Shown here one piece after another: positions 54,706-62,968 of a stretch of 64,000 bases of DNA. The translations under genes were made by a program, and so were the position numbers. The notes under the pieces were generated by a model that worked only from the letters and a program-made list of their open reading frames with translations, did not search any database and was not told the DNA's origin. How positions within the stretch are numbered: position 1 is the first letter of the stretch; every line of letters begins with the position of its first letter. The stretch covers positions 434,001-498,000 of the forward strand of contig NZ_JACHLM010000002.1 of assembly GCF_014207965.1 (NCBI RefSeq), in the 5' to 3' direction. The DNA is from Brevundimonas bullata (GTDB taxonomy: Bacteria; Pseudomonadota; Alphaproteobacteria; Caulobacterales; Caulobacteraceae).

Positions 54706-55106
54706 GTGGGATTTCGCGGCGGGCAGCGCCCGGCATGCTCGGATATCGCCGGCGGCGCCTCGCCTGCTCGTGCAGGGACGCCGCAGCCGCTCTCCAGGCT
54801 CAAGCCGCTTCCGCCAGCGGAGAGGCGGCCGGAATGGCGTCTGCGGCGGCCGGAGCGCATTGGTTCAGGGGCGTGCGGGGAGACACCGGCGCCATGGGCC
54901 TCGCCGCCGCATGGCAAGGCGAGGATGTGAAGACATAGAAGCCGCGGTCGGCCATGGCGGCGAAGAAGTCCTGATCGTAGACGCGATCCGCAAACATCGA
55001 ACTGACGGTCTCCTTTCCGGTCATCGGGAGGGCGTAACGAGACCCTCGTGGCGGCGCTCCATGGGTCCGGCTCCCGACTCTTCGATCGGCGCAAGGCGCA
55101 GGGACC
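54706..55106. other. Interval with one possible small gene
   Basis: 401 bases between the phosphatase start and the stop of the small membrane protein gene. The only plausible gene is the minus-strand frame 54800-54997. No RNA gene or terminator was seen. Confidence 0.45.
54800..54997 (-). CDS. Small protein with AAMADRGFYVFTSSPCH segment
   Basis: A 65-residue frame beginning MFADRVYDQDFFAAMADRGF and continuing YVFTSSPCHAAARPMAP. AAGGAG lies 12 nt upstream. The AAMADRGFY...SPCH core resembles a minus-strand frame at 41013-41292 (AALANRGVY...SPCH), which suggests a small recurring family. The C-terminal 30 residues are Ala/Pro-rich. No known domain. Confidence 0.42.
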   Translation of the reverse strand: MFADRVYDQDFFAAMADRGFYVFTSSPCHAAARPMAPVSPRTPLNQCAPAAADAIPAASPLAEAA

Positions 55107-55301
55107 TCAGTCGCCTACGGCTCGCTCAAGGGGCGCCTCGGCGCCCGTCATCCGCGGGTCAGGCTGCTTTTCCTGATTTCTCAGAAACCCCGTCAACGCC
55201 GTGCCGAGGTAGACAAGAGCCAGCAGCAGAAGGAGAAGGCCTCCGAACTGCAGGAGCCGCCGGGGGTTGCGCAGGACTGGCGGCTTGTCGGCGGACTTCA
55301 T
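55107..55301 (-). CDS. Small single-span membrane protein
   Basis: A 64-residue protein: basic N-terminus MKSADKPPVLRNPRRLLQFG, one strong helix LLLLLLALVYLGTAL (about residues 22-36), and a short hydrophilic tail (QEKQPDPRMTGAEAPLE). AAGGAAAG lies 7 nt before the ATG at 55301. Type II-like orientation is probable. Function unknown. Confidence 0.55.
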   Translation of the reverse strand: MKSADKPPVLRNPRRLLQFGGLLLLLLALVYLGTALTGFLRNQEKQPDPRMTGAEAPLERAVGD

Positions 55302-55515
55302 CGGAGCGCTTTCCTTCAGGCTCGGTGTTCGGGTGTTCAAGCGCCCGGAGCCGCCGCCTGTTCCCGGGGGGCGCCGATGTGTCGCCGATCCGCCTTTTAG
55401 CGGCGATGCGCCCGGAACGCGTCGGCCGCCGAAGCGCTACCCGGGAGCAGCCGGCCGCCGGACCCTCCGTCCTTCGCGGTCGAAGAGACAACCCTTGGTC
55501 AGGTGAGGAATGGAC

Positions 55516-55764
55516 ATGAAATTCTATGAGATCGTGGTCGCCGACGCCCACGGCGCCGAGCGCAAGCTGAGGGTTCCTTCTCCGACGGATGCCCAGGCGG
55601 CGGACGCCGCCGCACCCCTGTTGAACAGCGGCGACTCCATCCTCTCGATCCGCGAGACGCCGGACGACGGTCTTCAGAGAACCGACGGTCCGCCCCCCAA
55701 GACCCAGGCAGAGGAACTCGCGCCGACCACGCCCGGCATGGCGGCCCGTCGCGATCCTTCGTGA
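55516..55764 (+). CDS. Small alpha/beta protein upstream of DUF72
   Basis: An 82-residue protein: MKFYEIVVADAHGAERKLRV start, helix QAADAAAPLLNSGD, strand SILSIRET, hydrophilic tail. GTGAGGA is 5-8 nt before the ATG at 55516. Its stop overlaps the GTG of the DUF72 gene by 4 nt, so they are coupled. An imperfect EcfG-like site (GGAAC-N16-CGCT, 55414-55438) is about 80 nt upstream. No family recognised; the layout is like the 75-residue protein at 40513. Confidence 0.55.
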   Translation: MKFYEIVVADAHGAERKLRVPSPTDAQAADAAAPLLNSGDSILSIRETPDDGLQRTDGPPPKTQAEELAPTTPGMAARRDPS

Positions 55765-56531
55765 ACCCTGAAGGCCTTGCCGGCAGCGCGGCCCCCGGCG
55801 AGATCAAGCTCCGCGTCGGGACGGCGGGCTGGGCCATTCCCGCAGGGGTGAGAGAACGGTTTCCCGTCGCGGGCGGCGGACTCGAACGCTACGCCAGCCG
55901 TCTCGGCGCCGTGGAGATCAACTCCACCTTCTACCGCCGTCACCGGGTCTCGACCTTTGAGCGCTGGGCCGCCGCCACGCCTGCGGACTTTCGTTTCGCG
56001 GTGAAGGCACCGCGTGAAATCACGCACCGCCGCAAGCTGGAGAACTGCGAAGACGTGCTCGCGGACCTGGCCGCCGATCTCCGCGGGTTGGGAGACCGCC
56101 TCGGACCGGTCCTGATCCAGACGCCGCCGGGCCTGGCCTTTGAAGAGACCCGGACAGGCGCTTTTCTGGACGCCTGCGAGGCCCAGATCGAGACGGCGAT
56201 CGTGATGGAGCCCCGGCACGCTTCCTGGTTCACGGCCTCGGCGGATCATTGGCTCTCCACTCGCCGGGTGGCGCGTGTTGCGGCCGATCCGGAACCGGCG
56301 CCGGGGGCAGGCCTGCCCGGCGGCTCCGGGGCCCATGTCTACTTCCGGCTGCACGGCAGTCCGGACATGTATCGCTCGGCCTATGGGCGCGATCGGCTCA
56401 AGGCCATCCTTCAGCGGGTCATGGCGGCGGGTGAGGTCGGGGCCGAGCGCTGGGTCATTTTCGACAATACCGCCTCGGGCGCGGCGGCGGCGGACGCGCT
56501 CGCGCTCGCGCGGATGGCAAGGTCCGCCTAG
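55761..56531 (+). CDS. DUF72 (YecE-like) protein
   Basis: A 256-residue TIM-barrel-type DUF72 protein. Hallmarks are RVGTAGWAIPAGVR near residue 16, LERYASRLGAVEINSTFYR near 38, FRFAVKAPREITHRRKL near 78, and AHVYFRLHGSPDMYRSAYGRD near 190. The family fold is known; the activity is not. GTG start at 55761 overlaps the small gene (stop TGA 55762). It is convergent with DUF6766 (4 nt overlap). Confidence 0.83.
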   Translation: MNPEGLAGSAAPGEIKLRVGTAGWAIPAGVRERFPVAGGGLERYASRLGAVEINSTFYRRHRVSTFERWAAATPADFRFAVKAPREITHRRKLENCEDVLADLAADLRGLGDRLGPVLIQTPPGLAFEETRTGAFLDACEAQIETAIVMEPRHASWFTASADHWLSTRRVARVAADPEPAPGAGLPGGSGAHVYFRLHGSPDMYRSAYGRDRLKAILQRVMAAGEVGAERWVIFDNTASGAAAADALALARMARSA

Positions 56532-57182
56532 TCTCCGGTCTGGTCGTGAGGCGCGGCGACCGGCTTGGACTCGGGCGAATCGCGTTGCCGCAGGAAGATC
56601 GACAGGACCACCAGGACCGCCGTCGACAGAAACTCGCTCTGCCAGTTCTGGAAGGACTCGAACCAGAGCTGGGGGTCGGCGAGATAGGCGAAGGTCCCCG
56701 TGGCCGCCTCGCCATGCTCCAGCGCCTCCTGTGCGGCCGCTCGCGCGCTCTGGGTCCAGTGGAGGATGAAGGAGGCGAGGAAAAGGACCACAAGCGCCAG
56801 ACCCAGGGAACGGGAATAGACGGCCCGTGCGAAGGCGCCCCAGCGCAGGGGCGCGGGCGCTCCCGCCTTGTCGGCCTGGGCCTGAAGATCGGCGTCGCGG
56901 GGCGGCGCCTCGGGGTCCCGGGATTCCGACGAACCCTTCTGGATCAGGGGCGGTCAGGACCACATAGGCCGCCATCTGCAGGAACTCGCTCTCCCAGTTC
57001 TCGAAGACGGTCGACAGGAAGGGAGCGCTGCCGAGGTATTCCATCAGCGTGCCGCCGTCCTGGCCGTGACGCAGGGCGTCCGCCGTCTCGACCCGCCATC
57101 CTGTCAGGGCGTGCCCGATAATGCTGGCGGCGAAGAGAAGCAGAAGAAAGAGCGTCAGTCCGTTGTCGCGCAAGATCCGCAT
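56528..57182 (-). pseudogene. DUF6766 two-span membrane protein with a frameshift
   Basis: From ATG 57182 (GGAGG 5 nt upstream): MRILRDNGLTLFLLLLFAAS with TM segment, then TLMEYLGSAPFLSTVFENWE and MAAYVVLTA. The frame is then lost near 56953 (GCCCCTGATCC where GCC-TTC-CTG-ATC is expected). The continuation appears in another frame as LIQKGSSES, then LALVVLFLASFILHWTQSA, FAYLADPQLWFESFQNWQSE and LVVLSIFLRQRDSPES, ending at 56528. Both halves have the ENWESEFLQ/QNWQSEFLS repeat of the family. Confidence 0.75.
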
Positions 57183-57331
57183 GATGTCCTCCGGGTCGCC
57201 TTTGAAACGTCGTGTTACGGTCAAGGCTCCTCTGACGCAGAGGCGCCGTGGAAGCTCCCTGTGTCGGGTAGAGGGCGCGAGAAACAGACGGCGGCGAGGG
57301 GGGGGCCTGTCTCACCGGAAGGACATCGCCC

Positions 57332-57547
57332 ATGAACGCCCAGCAGTCCGGAGCGCTTTCGCTCGCCCCGATCGCCTTGCAGCTGACCCTCCTCGACACC
57401 CTGGTGGAGAAGGGGCTTCTTGAGCAGGAGGAGGTGCGGCGCCTCCTGCTCCGGGCGGACGCCAAGGTCGAAGAGAGTCCGACCATGGGGGTCACCAAGG
57501 GATTTCTCGCCGATCTCCGTCGCGACCTGGGACTCCAGCATGAGTAG
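57332..57547 (+). CDS. Hypothetical small helical protein
   Basis: A 71-residue protein: helix ALSLAPIALQLTLLDTLVEKG, then LLEQEEVRRLLLRADAKVEE, C-terminal LADLRRDLGLQHE. GGAAGGA lies about 8 nt before the ATG. It is divergent from the DUF6766 gene. No family recognised; leucine-rich helices could form a dimer. Confidence 0.55.
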   Translation: MNAQQSGALSLAPIALQLTLLDTLVEKGLLEQEEVRRLLLRADAKVEESPTMGVTKGFLADLRRDLGLQHE

Positions 57548-57834
57548 GAGCCCCGCCGCCGCTCGACGGGGCGACGGGGCGAGCGCAGGCTTCGCCTTGG
57601 CGCTCTCGGCGGACCGAGACCCCCAGCGCTCGGCCGGCGATTTCCGAACGGAGATCCTCCACTGCGGGTTCCGCAAGGGCGAGAACTGCAGGTGGTCGGG
57701 CTTGTGTCGCCTTCCCGACAGTGGCGCGCAGCCCCGCTGCGCCGGGCTTGCCCGGGCCTGGCCGCGCCGGAAGGCCGCGGCGGGAAACGCGAGGACGCCC
57801 GGCGCGCTTCCTCAATCACACCCAAGAGGAGCTC
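57548..57834 (+). other. Interval before DUF4142
   Basis: 287 bases. A plus-strand frame from 57540 contains LHCGFRKGENCRWSGLCRLPD, with three evenly spaced cysteines, but has no ribosome-binding site and overlaps the DUF4142 start. It could be a gene fragment; it is not called as a gene. Confidence 0.35.
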
Positions 57835-58425
57835 ATGACCATGCGCCACGCCCCGATCATCGCCGCTTCAGCCGCCGCTGCGCTTCTGTCCGCCTGCAGT
57901 CCGCAAGGGGGGAACGAGGCCGTCGACAAGGCCCAGGACGCCGTTTCAGCGCCGGTCGGTCAGACCTCCGCCGCCACCATGGGAAGCAATATGGTCAGCG
58001 CCTATGTGCCGGGCGCCGCCATGGGGGACATGTATGAAATCCAGGCCGCCGACATCGCGCTCGAGCGGGCCGGGCGGGCTGACGTCAAGGCCCTGGCTGA
58101 GATGATCAAGACGGACCACACCGCCGCCAGCACGGCTCTCAAGACGGCGGCCGCCACGGCCGCTCCGGACGTCGCCCTGACGGGCGAACTGGACCAGAGG
58201 CGCAAGGGCCTGCTGGATAATCTGAGGTCGGCGGGCGTGGCGGATTTCGACAAGGTCTATATCGATCAGCAGGTCGCGGCCCACCAGGAGGCCGTGACCC
58301 TGCATCGCGGCTTCGCCGACAATACGGATGCGCCGGCCCTAGCGGCCCATGCCCGGACTGTGCTGCCGAAGATCGAGGCACACCTGCAGAAGGCGCAGGA
58401 GATCCAGGCCGCGATCTCCGCCTGA
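57835..58425 (+). CDS. DUF4142 lipoprotein
   Basis: A 196-residue lipoprotein: signal MTMRHAPIIAASAAAALLSACSP with lipobox LSAC (Cys about 21). The mature domain is an all-helical DUF4142 bundle (GDMYEIQAADIALERAGRADVKALAEMIKTDHTAA, LRSAGVADFDKVYIDQQVAAHQEAV). DUF4142 proteins are periplasmic and stress-linked, ferritin-like in fold. AGAGGAGC is 5 nt before the ATG at 57835. It runs into the following gene 5 nt after its stop. Confidence 0.85.
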   Translation: MTMRHAPIIAASAAAALLSACSPQGGNEAVDKAQDAVSAPVGQTSAATMGSNMVSAYVPGAAMGDMYEIQAADIALERAGRADVKALAEMIKTDHTAASTALKTAAATAAPDVALTGELDQRRKGLLDNLRSAGVADFDKVYIDQQVAAHQEAVTLHRGFADNTDAPALAAHARTVLPKIEAHLQKAQEIQAAISA

Positions 58426-58430
58426 TCGAC

Positions 58431-58889
58431 ATGGCCCCCAGGCTGAAGGTCTTTGAATGGTCGGACGGCTTCCATCGTTTCACGGTGGCCGCCCCCTCCC
58501 GACCCAAGGCCCTGGCCGCCTGGGGCATCCAGCAGGACATCTTCGCTTCCGGCCTCGCAAGGGAGGCCCCCGAGGCGGAGGACGCCGAGGCGGCGCGAGC
58601 GCGACCTGGAGAGGTGGTCGAGCGTGGTCTGACGGTCGATATCGGCCAGGCCGGCCCCCGGGCGGCGCGACCCAGGGCGCGCAAGGGACCGACCGCCGCC
58701 GAGCGGCGTCGGGTCCTGCGTCTCGCTGACGAACTGGAGGCGCTCGATCGGGCACAGGCCGAGCGCGCGGAGGCTGTTCGCGTCGAGATGAAAAACCTTG
58801 AAGCGCGGGCCGCCGAAGAGAAGGCGCAGTTTGACCAGACACGGACCAGGCTGGTTCGCGATCTGGCCAGGGTGCGCGAGAAACTATGA
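58431..58889 (+). CDS. Hypothetical coiled-coil protein
   Basis: A 152-residue protein. The N-terminus MAPRLKVFEWSDGFHRFTVA and SRPKALAAWGIQQDIFASGL resembles a small globular domain found in stress-island genes. Residues 95-150 form a long charged coiled coil (LRLADELEALDRAQAERAE, KNLEARAAEEKAQFDQTR). It is between DUF4142 and the SRPBCC gene, with 5 nt to the first. Function unknown. Confidence 0.62.
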   Translation: MAPRLKVFEWSDGFHRFTVAAPSRPKALAAWGIQQDIFASGLAREAPEAEDAEAARARPGEVVERGLTVDIGQAGPRAARPRARKGPTAAERRRVLRLADELEALDRAQAERAEAVRVEMKNLEARAAEEKAQFDQTRTRLVRDLARVREKL

Positions 58890-58930
58890 TGGGCGGAGGC
58901 GCCGCGCCTCCCCGGAACCGGAGAGAACCC

Positions 58931-59479
58931 ATGCAGACGCAGCCGACAAGCACTGACGCGGACATGGCGTCGACAGGATTTCTGAACGACGACGTCCACG
59001 ACGGGGACCACGCCTCCTCGTCCATCCAGGCCGTCATGATCAACCGCCCCCGATCCGAGCTCTACGCCTTCGGGCGAGAGTTCCGGAACCTTCCTCTTTT
59101 CATGGCCAATGTCCGGTCCGTCAGCAGCGACGGACGCGATTGGGTCATAGCCGGGCCCGGCGGCATGGATGTCGAACTGGAAACCGAGATCGTCGAAGAC
59201 CGGCCGGGCGAGAAGATCGCCTGGCGCTCCACGGAGGCGGCGGACGTCGATCACGAGGGCTGGGTCGAGTTCCGCGACAACGCCTTCGGGCGGGGGACCG
59301 AGGTCCGGGTCATGATCAGCTATGACCCGCCCGCCGGAGCCGTGGGCAAGCTCGTGGCCAAGGTGATGCAGCGTGAACCGCGCATCCAGGCCCGACGCGA
59401 ACTTCGCCGCTTCAAACAGCTGATGGAGACGGGCGAGGTTTCCACCTCCCAGGCTCCCGCCGCCGCGCCCCGCGGCTGA
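58931..59479 (+). CDS. SRPBCC/polyketide-cyclase-like protein
   Basis: A 182-residue START-like protein. Residues 35-160 contain VMINRPRSELYAFGREFRNLPLFMANV, DVELETEIVEDRPGEKIAWRS and the helix REPRIQARRELRRFKQLMETGE, the typical N-terminal strand, beta sheet and C-terminal helix. The ATG at 58931 has GGAGAG 7 nt upstream. It is followed 18 nt later by the Zn-dependent dehydrogenase gene, a pairing seen in stress islands. Ligand unknown. Confidence 0.8.
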   Translation: MQTQPTSTDADMASTGFLNDDVHDGDHASSSIQAVMINRPRSELYAFGREFRNLPLFMANVRSVSSDGRDWVIAGPGGMDVELETEIVEDRPGEKIAWRSTEAADVDHEGWVEFRDNAFGRGTEVRVMISYDPPAGAVGKLVAKVMQREPRIQARRELRRFKQLMETGEVSTSQAPAAAPRG

Positions 59480-59497
59480 TCATCAAGGACGAATTCC

Positions 59498-60670
59498 ATG
59501 CGCGCACTGACCTGGCACGGCAAACACGATGTTCGGGTGGACACGGTCCCCGATCCCGAGATCGTCAATCCTCGCGACGCCATCATCAAGATCACCGCCA
59601 CCGCCATCTGCGGCTCGGACCTCCACCTCTATGACAGCGTCATCCCCGGCATGCACCGCGGCGACATTCTCGGCCATGAGTTCATGGGCGAGGTCGTCGA
59701 GGTGGGGCGGGGCAATACGAGCCTCAGGGTCGGGCAGAAGGTGGTGGTGCCCTTCGTCATCGCCTGCGGCCAGTGCTTCTTCTGCGGCAAGGAGCAGTAT
59801 TCGGCCTGTGACAACTCCAACCCCGCCGACAAGTCCGACGCCTCCGAGGTCGCCTACGGCTATCCCGCCGCCGGGCTGTTCGGCTACTCGCACCTGACCG
59901 GCGGTTACGCCGGCGGGCAGGCCGAGTATGCGCGCATTCCCTATTCGGACTTCGGCCCCATAGTCGTGCCTGACGGCATGGAAGACGAGCGGGTGCTCTT
60001 CCTGTCGGACATCTTCCCCACCGGCTGGATGGCGGCGGAAAACGCCGGGATCGAACCGGGCGACACGGTGGTGGTCTGGGGATGCGGGCCCGTCGGCCTG
60101 TTCACGATCAAGAGCGCCATCCACATGGGCGCGGCGCGGGTGATCGCCATCGACCACCATCCGCGCCGTCTCGCCCTGGCGAAACAGAATGGCGCCGAGG
60201 TGCTCAACTATCACGAGGTCAAGGTGCTGGAGGCGCTCAAGGAGATGACGGCGGGTATCGGACCTGACGCCTGCATCGACGCCGTAGGGATGGAGGCGCA
60301 CGGTTTCGCTCCGGACAACATCATTGATGCGGTCAAGCAGGAGACCAAACTGGGCACTGATCGCCAGCATGTCCTGCGCGAGGCCATCATGGCCTGCCGC
60401 AAGGGGGGCCGCATTTCCATGCCCGGCGTCTATGGCGGCATCGGCGACAAGCTGCCGATCGGCGCCTTCATGCAGAAGGGGCTGACCCTGAAGACGGGGC
60501 AGACCCATGTGCAGAAATACCTGCCCAAGCTGCTGGAGCTGGTGATGGACGGTCAGATCGACACGACCGACCTCATCAGCCATCGCCTTCCCCTCGAGGA
60601 GGCGGCGACGGCCTACAAGAACTTCCACGACAATCCCAATGAGTGGACCAAGGTCGTCCTCAAACCCTGA
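59498..60670 (+). CDS. Zinc-dependent alcohol/formaldehyde dehydrogenase-like protein
   Basis: MDR-superfamily enzyme of 390 residues. The catalytic zinc site is [11 protein letters not shown] with [12 protein letters not shown] (about residues 38-66). The structural zinc cysteines are [16 protein letters not shown] (about 90-105), and the Rossmann motif is [20 protein letters not shown] (about 190). The length and [12 protein letters not shown] phrase are closest to glutathione-independent formaldehyde dehydrogenase-like proteins. The substrate is not known. A GC-rich hairpin follows. Confidence 0.88.
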   Translation: MRALTWHGKHDVRVDTVPDPEIVNPRDAIIKITATAICGSDLHLYDSVIPGMHRGDILGHEFMGEVVEVGRGNTSLRVGQKVVVPFVIACGQCFFCGKEQYSACDNSNPADKSDASEVAYGYPAAGLFGYSHLTGGYAGGQAEYARIPYSDFGPIVVPDGMEDERVLFLSDIFPTGWMAAENAGIEPGDTVVVWGCGPVGLFTIKSAIHMGAARVIAIDHHPRRLALAKQNGAEVLNYHEVKVLEALKEMTAGIGPDACIDAVGMEAHGFAPDNIIDAVKQETKLGTDRQHVLREAIMACRKGGRISMPGVYGGIGDKLPIGAFMQKGLTLKTGQTHVQKYLPKLLELVMDGQIDTTDLISHRLPLEEAATAYKNFHDNPNEWTKVVLKP

Positions 60671-60709
60671 GCCGCCTCGGGGTGTCCTGCTCGGCGGCGG
60701 ACAGGACGA

Positions 60710-60736
60710 AGGCCCGTCTCCGGTGGAGACGGGCCT
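60710..60736 (+). terminator. Hairpin after the dehydrogenase gene
   Basis: Perfect 12-bp stem AGGCCCGTCTCC / GGAGACGGGCCT with a 3-nt loop, 40 nt after the stop. There is no T-run; termination strength is uncertain. Confidence 0.5.
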
Positions 60737-60846
60737 CGATGGCGGAGCCTTGCGGCTCGACGCGGTCGGATGAAGGCGCGCGGTCGGGCTAGTCCGGGCT
60801 CAGGCGACGGGCCCAGCGGGCTTCGTCGCTCGAAGGACCGAGGCGC

Positions 60847-61089
60847 TCACTGGCGATTGTCGCGTTCATGACGCTTCTCCTCGCTGGACGCCTGCCGTGT
60901 CGAACGCGCCTCGGCCGAATGGCCCTTGTGCACATCCTTCTCGCCTCCGCCGCCCGAGACCTGGCTGCGGGGCGACAGATGATCGGGATCTTCGGCGTCC
61001 TTCACTACGGGATCGGGCTGCGGGGCCTGCCGGTTCTGGTGACTTGAGCCCGGGCCGCCCCAGCGGTCGGCGTCCTTGTCTCGGTCCAT
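60847..61089 (-). CDS. Small hydrophilic stress-type protein
   Basis: An 80-residue, strongly charged and Gly/Pro/Gln/Ser-rich protein (MDRDKDADRWGGPGSSHQNR, SGGGGEKDVHKGHSAEAR). Likely disordered, like many general-stress-response effectors. GAGGGAG precedes the ATG at 61089. A GGAAC-N17-GTT promoter is 35 nt upstream. No family recognised. It is convergent in orientation with the dehydrogenase gene. Confidence 0.62.
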   Translation of the reverse strand: MDRDKDADRWGGPGSSHQNRQAPQPDPVVKDAEDPDHLSPRSQVSGGGGEKDVHKGHSAEARSTRQASSEEKRHERDNRQ

Positions 61090-61124
61090 TGACGTGTCTC
61101 CCTCTTGTTGGTCCACGCCTGTCG

Positions 61125-61149
61125 AACCGTCGGCATGACGCCGTGTTCC
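61125..61149 (-). promoter_or_regulatory. EcfG/sigma-T-type promoter
   Basis: On the minus strand GGAAC (61149-61145), 17 nt, GTT (61127-61125), 35 nt upstream of the small stress-type gene. The -10 context CGACGGTT is identical to the promoter at 36318. Confidence 0.65.
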
Positions 61150-61295
61150 TACTGTCCGGCAGTGGGCCCTGGCAGCCTTGGCGGAACCCGTTTCGGTCCC
61201 TTGTCAGGGCGGGCGCCCTGGTCGCGTGGTGTTGAACGGTGCTGACGGGCAGGATATCGGTTCTGGCTTTGTTCTCTTTCTGCTAGGCGTGGCGC

Positions 61296-62384
61296 ATGGA
61301 CGTCGCCGCGCCTCGCAAGATCATCCATGTGGACATGGACGCCTTCTTCGCCTCGGTGGAGCAGAGGGATGATCCGGCCCTGCTTGGACGACCGGTGGCC
61401 GTAGGCCACGCCGCTTCGCGCGGCGTGGTCGCCGCCGCCAGCTATGAGGCGCGCAAGTTCGGCGTGCGGTCGGCCATGCCGTCGAGCACCGCCTTGCGGA
61501 AGTGCCCGGAACTTATCTTCACGCCGCCCCGGTTCGAGGTCTATCGCGCCGTCTCGGCGCAGATCCACGCCATTTTCGCAGCCTACACCCATCTGGTCGA
61601 ACCCCTGTCGCTGGATGAGGCCTATCTCGACGTCACCGCCAATATCCGGGGATTGCCGACGGCCTCGGCGACGGCGGAGGAGATACGCGCGCGCATCCTC
61701 GAGGAGACCGGACTGACGGCCTCGGCCGGGATTTCCTACAACAAGTTCCTGGCCAAGCTGGCGTCGGACCAGCGCAAGCCGAACGGCCAGTTCGTGGTCG
61801 CGCCGGGGCGAGGAGAGGCCTTTGTCGAGGTCCTGCCGGTCAAGCGCTTCCATGGCGTGGGGCCGGTCACGGCGGAGAAGATGAACCGCCTGGGCATAGA
61901 GACCGGCGCGGACCTGAAGCGTCAGTCTCTGGCCTTCCTTCAGCATCATTTCGGCAAGTCCGGCGCCTGGTACCATGGCGTGGCGCGGGGAGAGGATCAG
62001 CGCCCTGTCAATCCAGATCGCGAACGCAAGTCGAGCGGATCGGAGACGACCTTCGCCAGCGACCTGGACGATCCGGCGGCGATCGAGGCCGGGTTGGATG
62101 AGATGGCGGACGATGTCTGGGCCTGGTGCGAAAAGGCCGGATCGCTGGGCCGGACCGTGACGGTGAAGGTCAAGTGGGCGGACTTCCAGCAATCGACCCG
62201 GAGCCGCTCCTTCAATGAGCCGGTCGCCTCGAAGGCGCGCCTGCGCGAGATCGCCCGCCTGCTGGTGCGATCCCTCTATCCGCCGACCAGGGGCGTACGG
62301 CTTGTCGGGGTGACCCTGTCCAATCTGGAGAAGGCGTCGCCGGGATCGCCCTCAAGGGCTTCTCTGGGCGAGCTGGCGCTGTGA
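61296..62384 (+). CDS. dinB: DNA polymerase IV (Y family)
   Basis: Translesion polymerase of 362 residues. Catalytic acidic residues are in HVDMDAFFASVEQR (about residues 12-25) and SLDEAYLDVT (about 105). The HhH motif VKRFHGVGPVTAEKMNRLGI (about 180) and the little-finger domain follow. The C-terminal ELGELAL may serve as a short beta-clamp contact but does not clearly match QLxLF. The stop overlaps the GTG of alkB, so the two repair genes are coupled. Confidence 0.93.
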   Translation: MDVAAPRKIIHVDMDAFFASVEQRDDPALLGRPVAVGHAASRGVVAAASYEARKFGVRSAMPSSTALRKCPELIFTPPRFEVYRAVSAQIHAIFAAYTHLVEPLSLDEAYLDVTANIRGLPTASATAEEIRARILEETGLTASAGISYNKFLAKLASDQRKPNGQFVVAPGRGEAFVEVLPVKRFHGVGPVTAEKMNRLGIETGADLKRQSLAFLQHHFGKSGAWYHGVARGEDQRPVNPDRERKSSGSETTFASDLDDPAAIEAGLDEMADDVWAWCEKAGSLGRTVTVKVKWADFQQSTRSRSFNEPVASKARLREIARLLVRSLYPPTRGVRLVGVTLSNLEKASPGSPSRASLGELAL

Positions 62385-62959
62385 CCGCCATGCTCCAGGC
62401 GGACCTGTTCGGGCACGCGCCTCAGCCTGCCGTGCCTCCGGGCTTCGACTATTGGCCGGAGGTCCTGTCGGCATTCGAGCAAGCGGCGGTGGTCGAGCAA
62501 CTGCAGCGGTTGAGCTTCAGGCCCTATGAGCACATGGGCTACCAGGGCTTCCGGCAGATCGCCGCCTTCGGGCGCCGCTATGATCTGGAACGGGGCAGGC
62601 TGGAAGCAGCCGATCCCTGGCCGGATTTCCTGAAGGGGCTCCTGGGGCGTCTGACCGGACGGCTCGGCCTTGATGAAGCGGCCTTCGTCCAGGCTCTGGT
62701 CAATGAATACGCCCCCGGCGCCGGGATCGGCTGGCACCGCGACAGGCCCGTCTACGGGGAGATCCTCGGCGTCTCCTTTCTCGCGCCCTGCGTGATGCGC
62801 CTGCGCCGGAAGAGTGGGACGGGATGGCGTCGGTCAGCGGCGCCGCTGGCGCCCGGATCGGCCTATCGGCTGTCAGGCGAGGCGCGGAGAGACTGGGAGC
62901 ATTCGATCTCTCCGATGACGGCCCTGCGCTATTCCATCACCTTCAGGACCCTGGCCTGA
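62381..62959 (+). CDS. AlkB-type 2-oxoglutarate/Fe(II) dioxygenase
   Basis: A 192-residue member of the AlkB family that oxidatively removes alkyl lesions from nucleic acids. The iron ligands are HxD in WHRDRP (about residue 117) and the distal His in DWEHSISP (about 175), and Arg pairs for 2-oxoglutarate are in RYSITFR. The start may be GTG 62381 (overlaps the dinB stop) or ATG 62390. It resembles the short AlkB form without a nucleotide-recognition lid extension. Confidence 0.87.
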   Translation: MTAMLQADLFGHAPQPAVPPGFDYWPEVLSAFEQAAVVEQLQRLSFRPYEHMGYQGFRQIAAFGRRYDLERGRLEAADPWPDFLKGLLGRLTGRLGLDEAAFVQALVNEYAPGAGIGWHRDRPVYGEILGVSFLAPCVMRLRRKSGTGWRRSAAPLAPGSAYRLSGEARRDWEHSISPMTALRYSITFRTLA

Positions 62960-62968
62960 CCGGAGCGC

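Noticed and set aside
57540..58037. Plus-strand frame with three cysteines (CGFRKGENC)
   Set aside because: Overlaps the DUF4142 gene in another frame and lacks a ribosome-binding site; kept only as a note.
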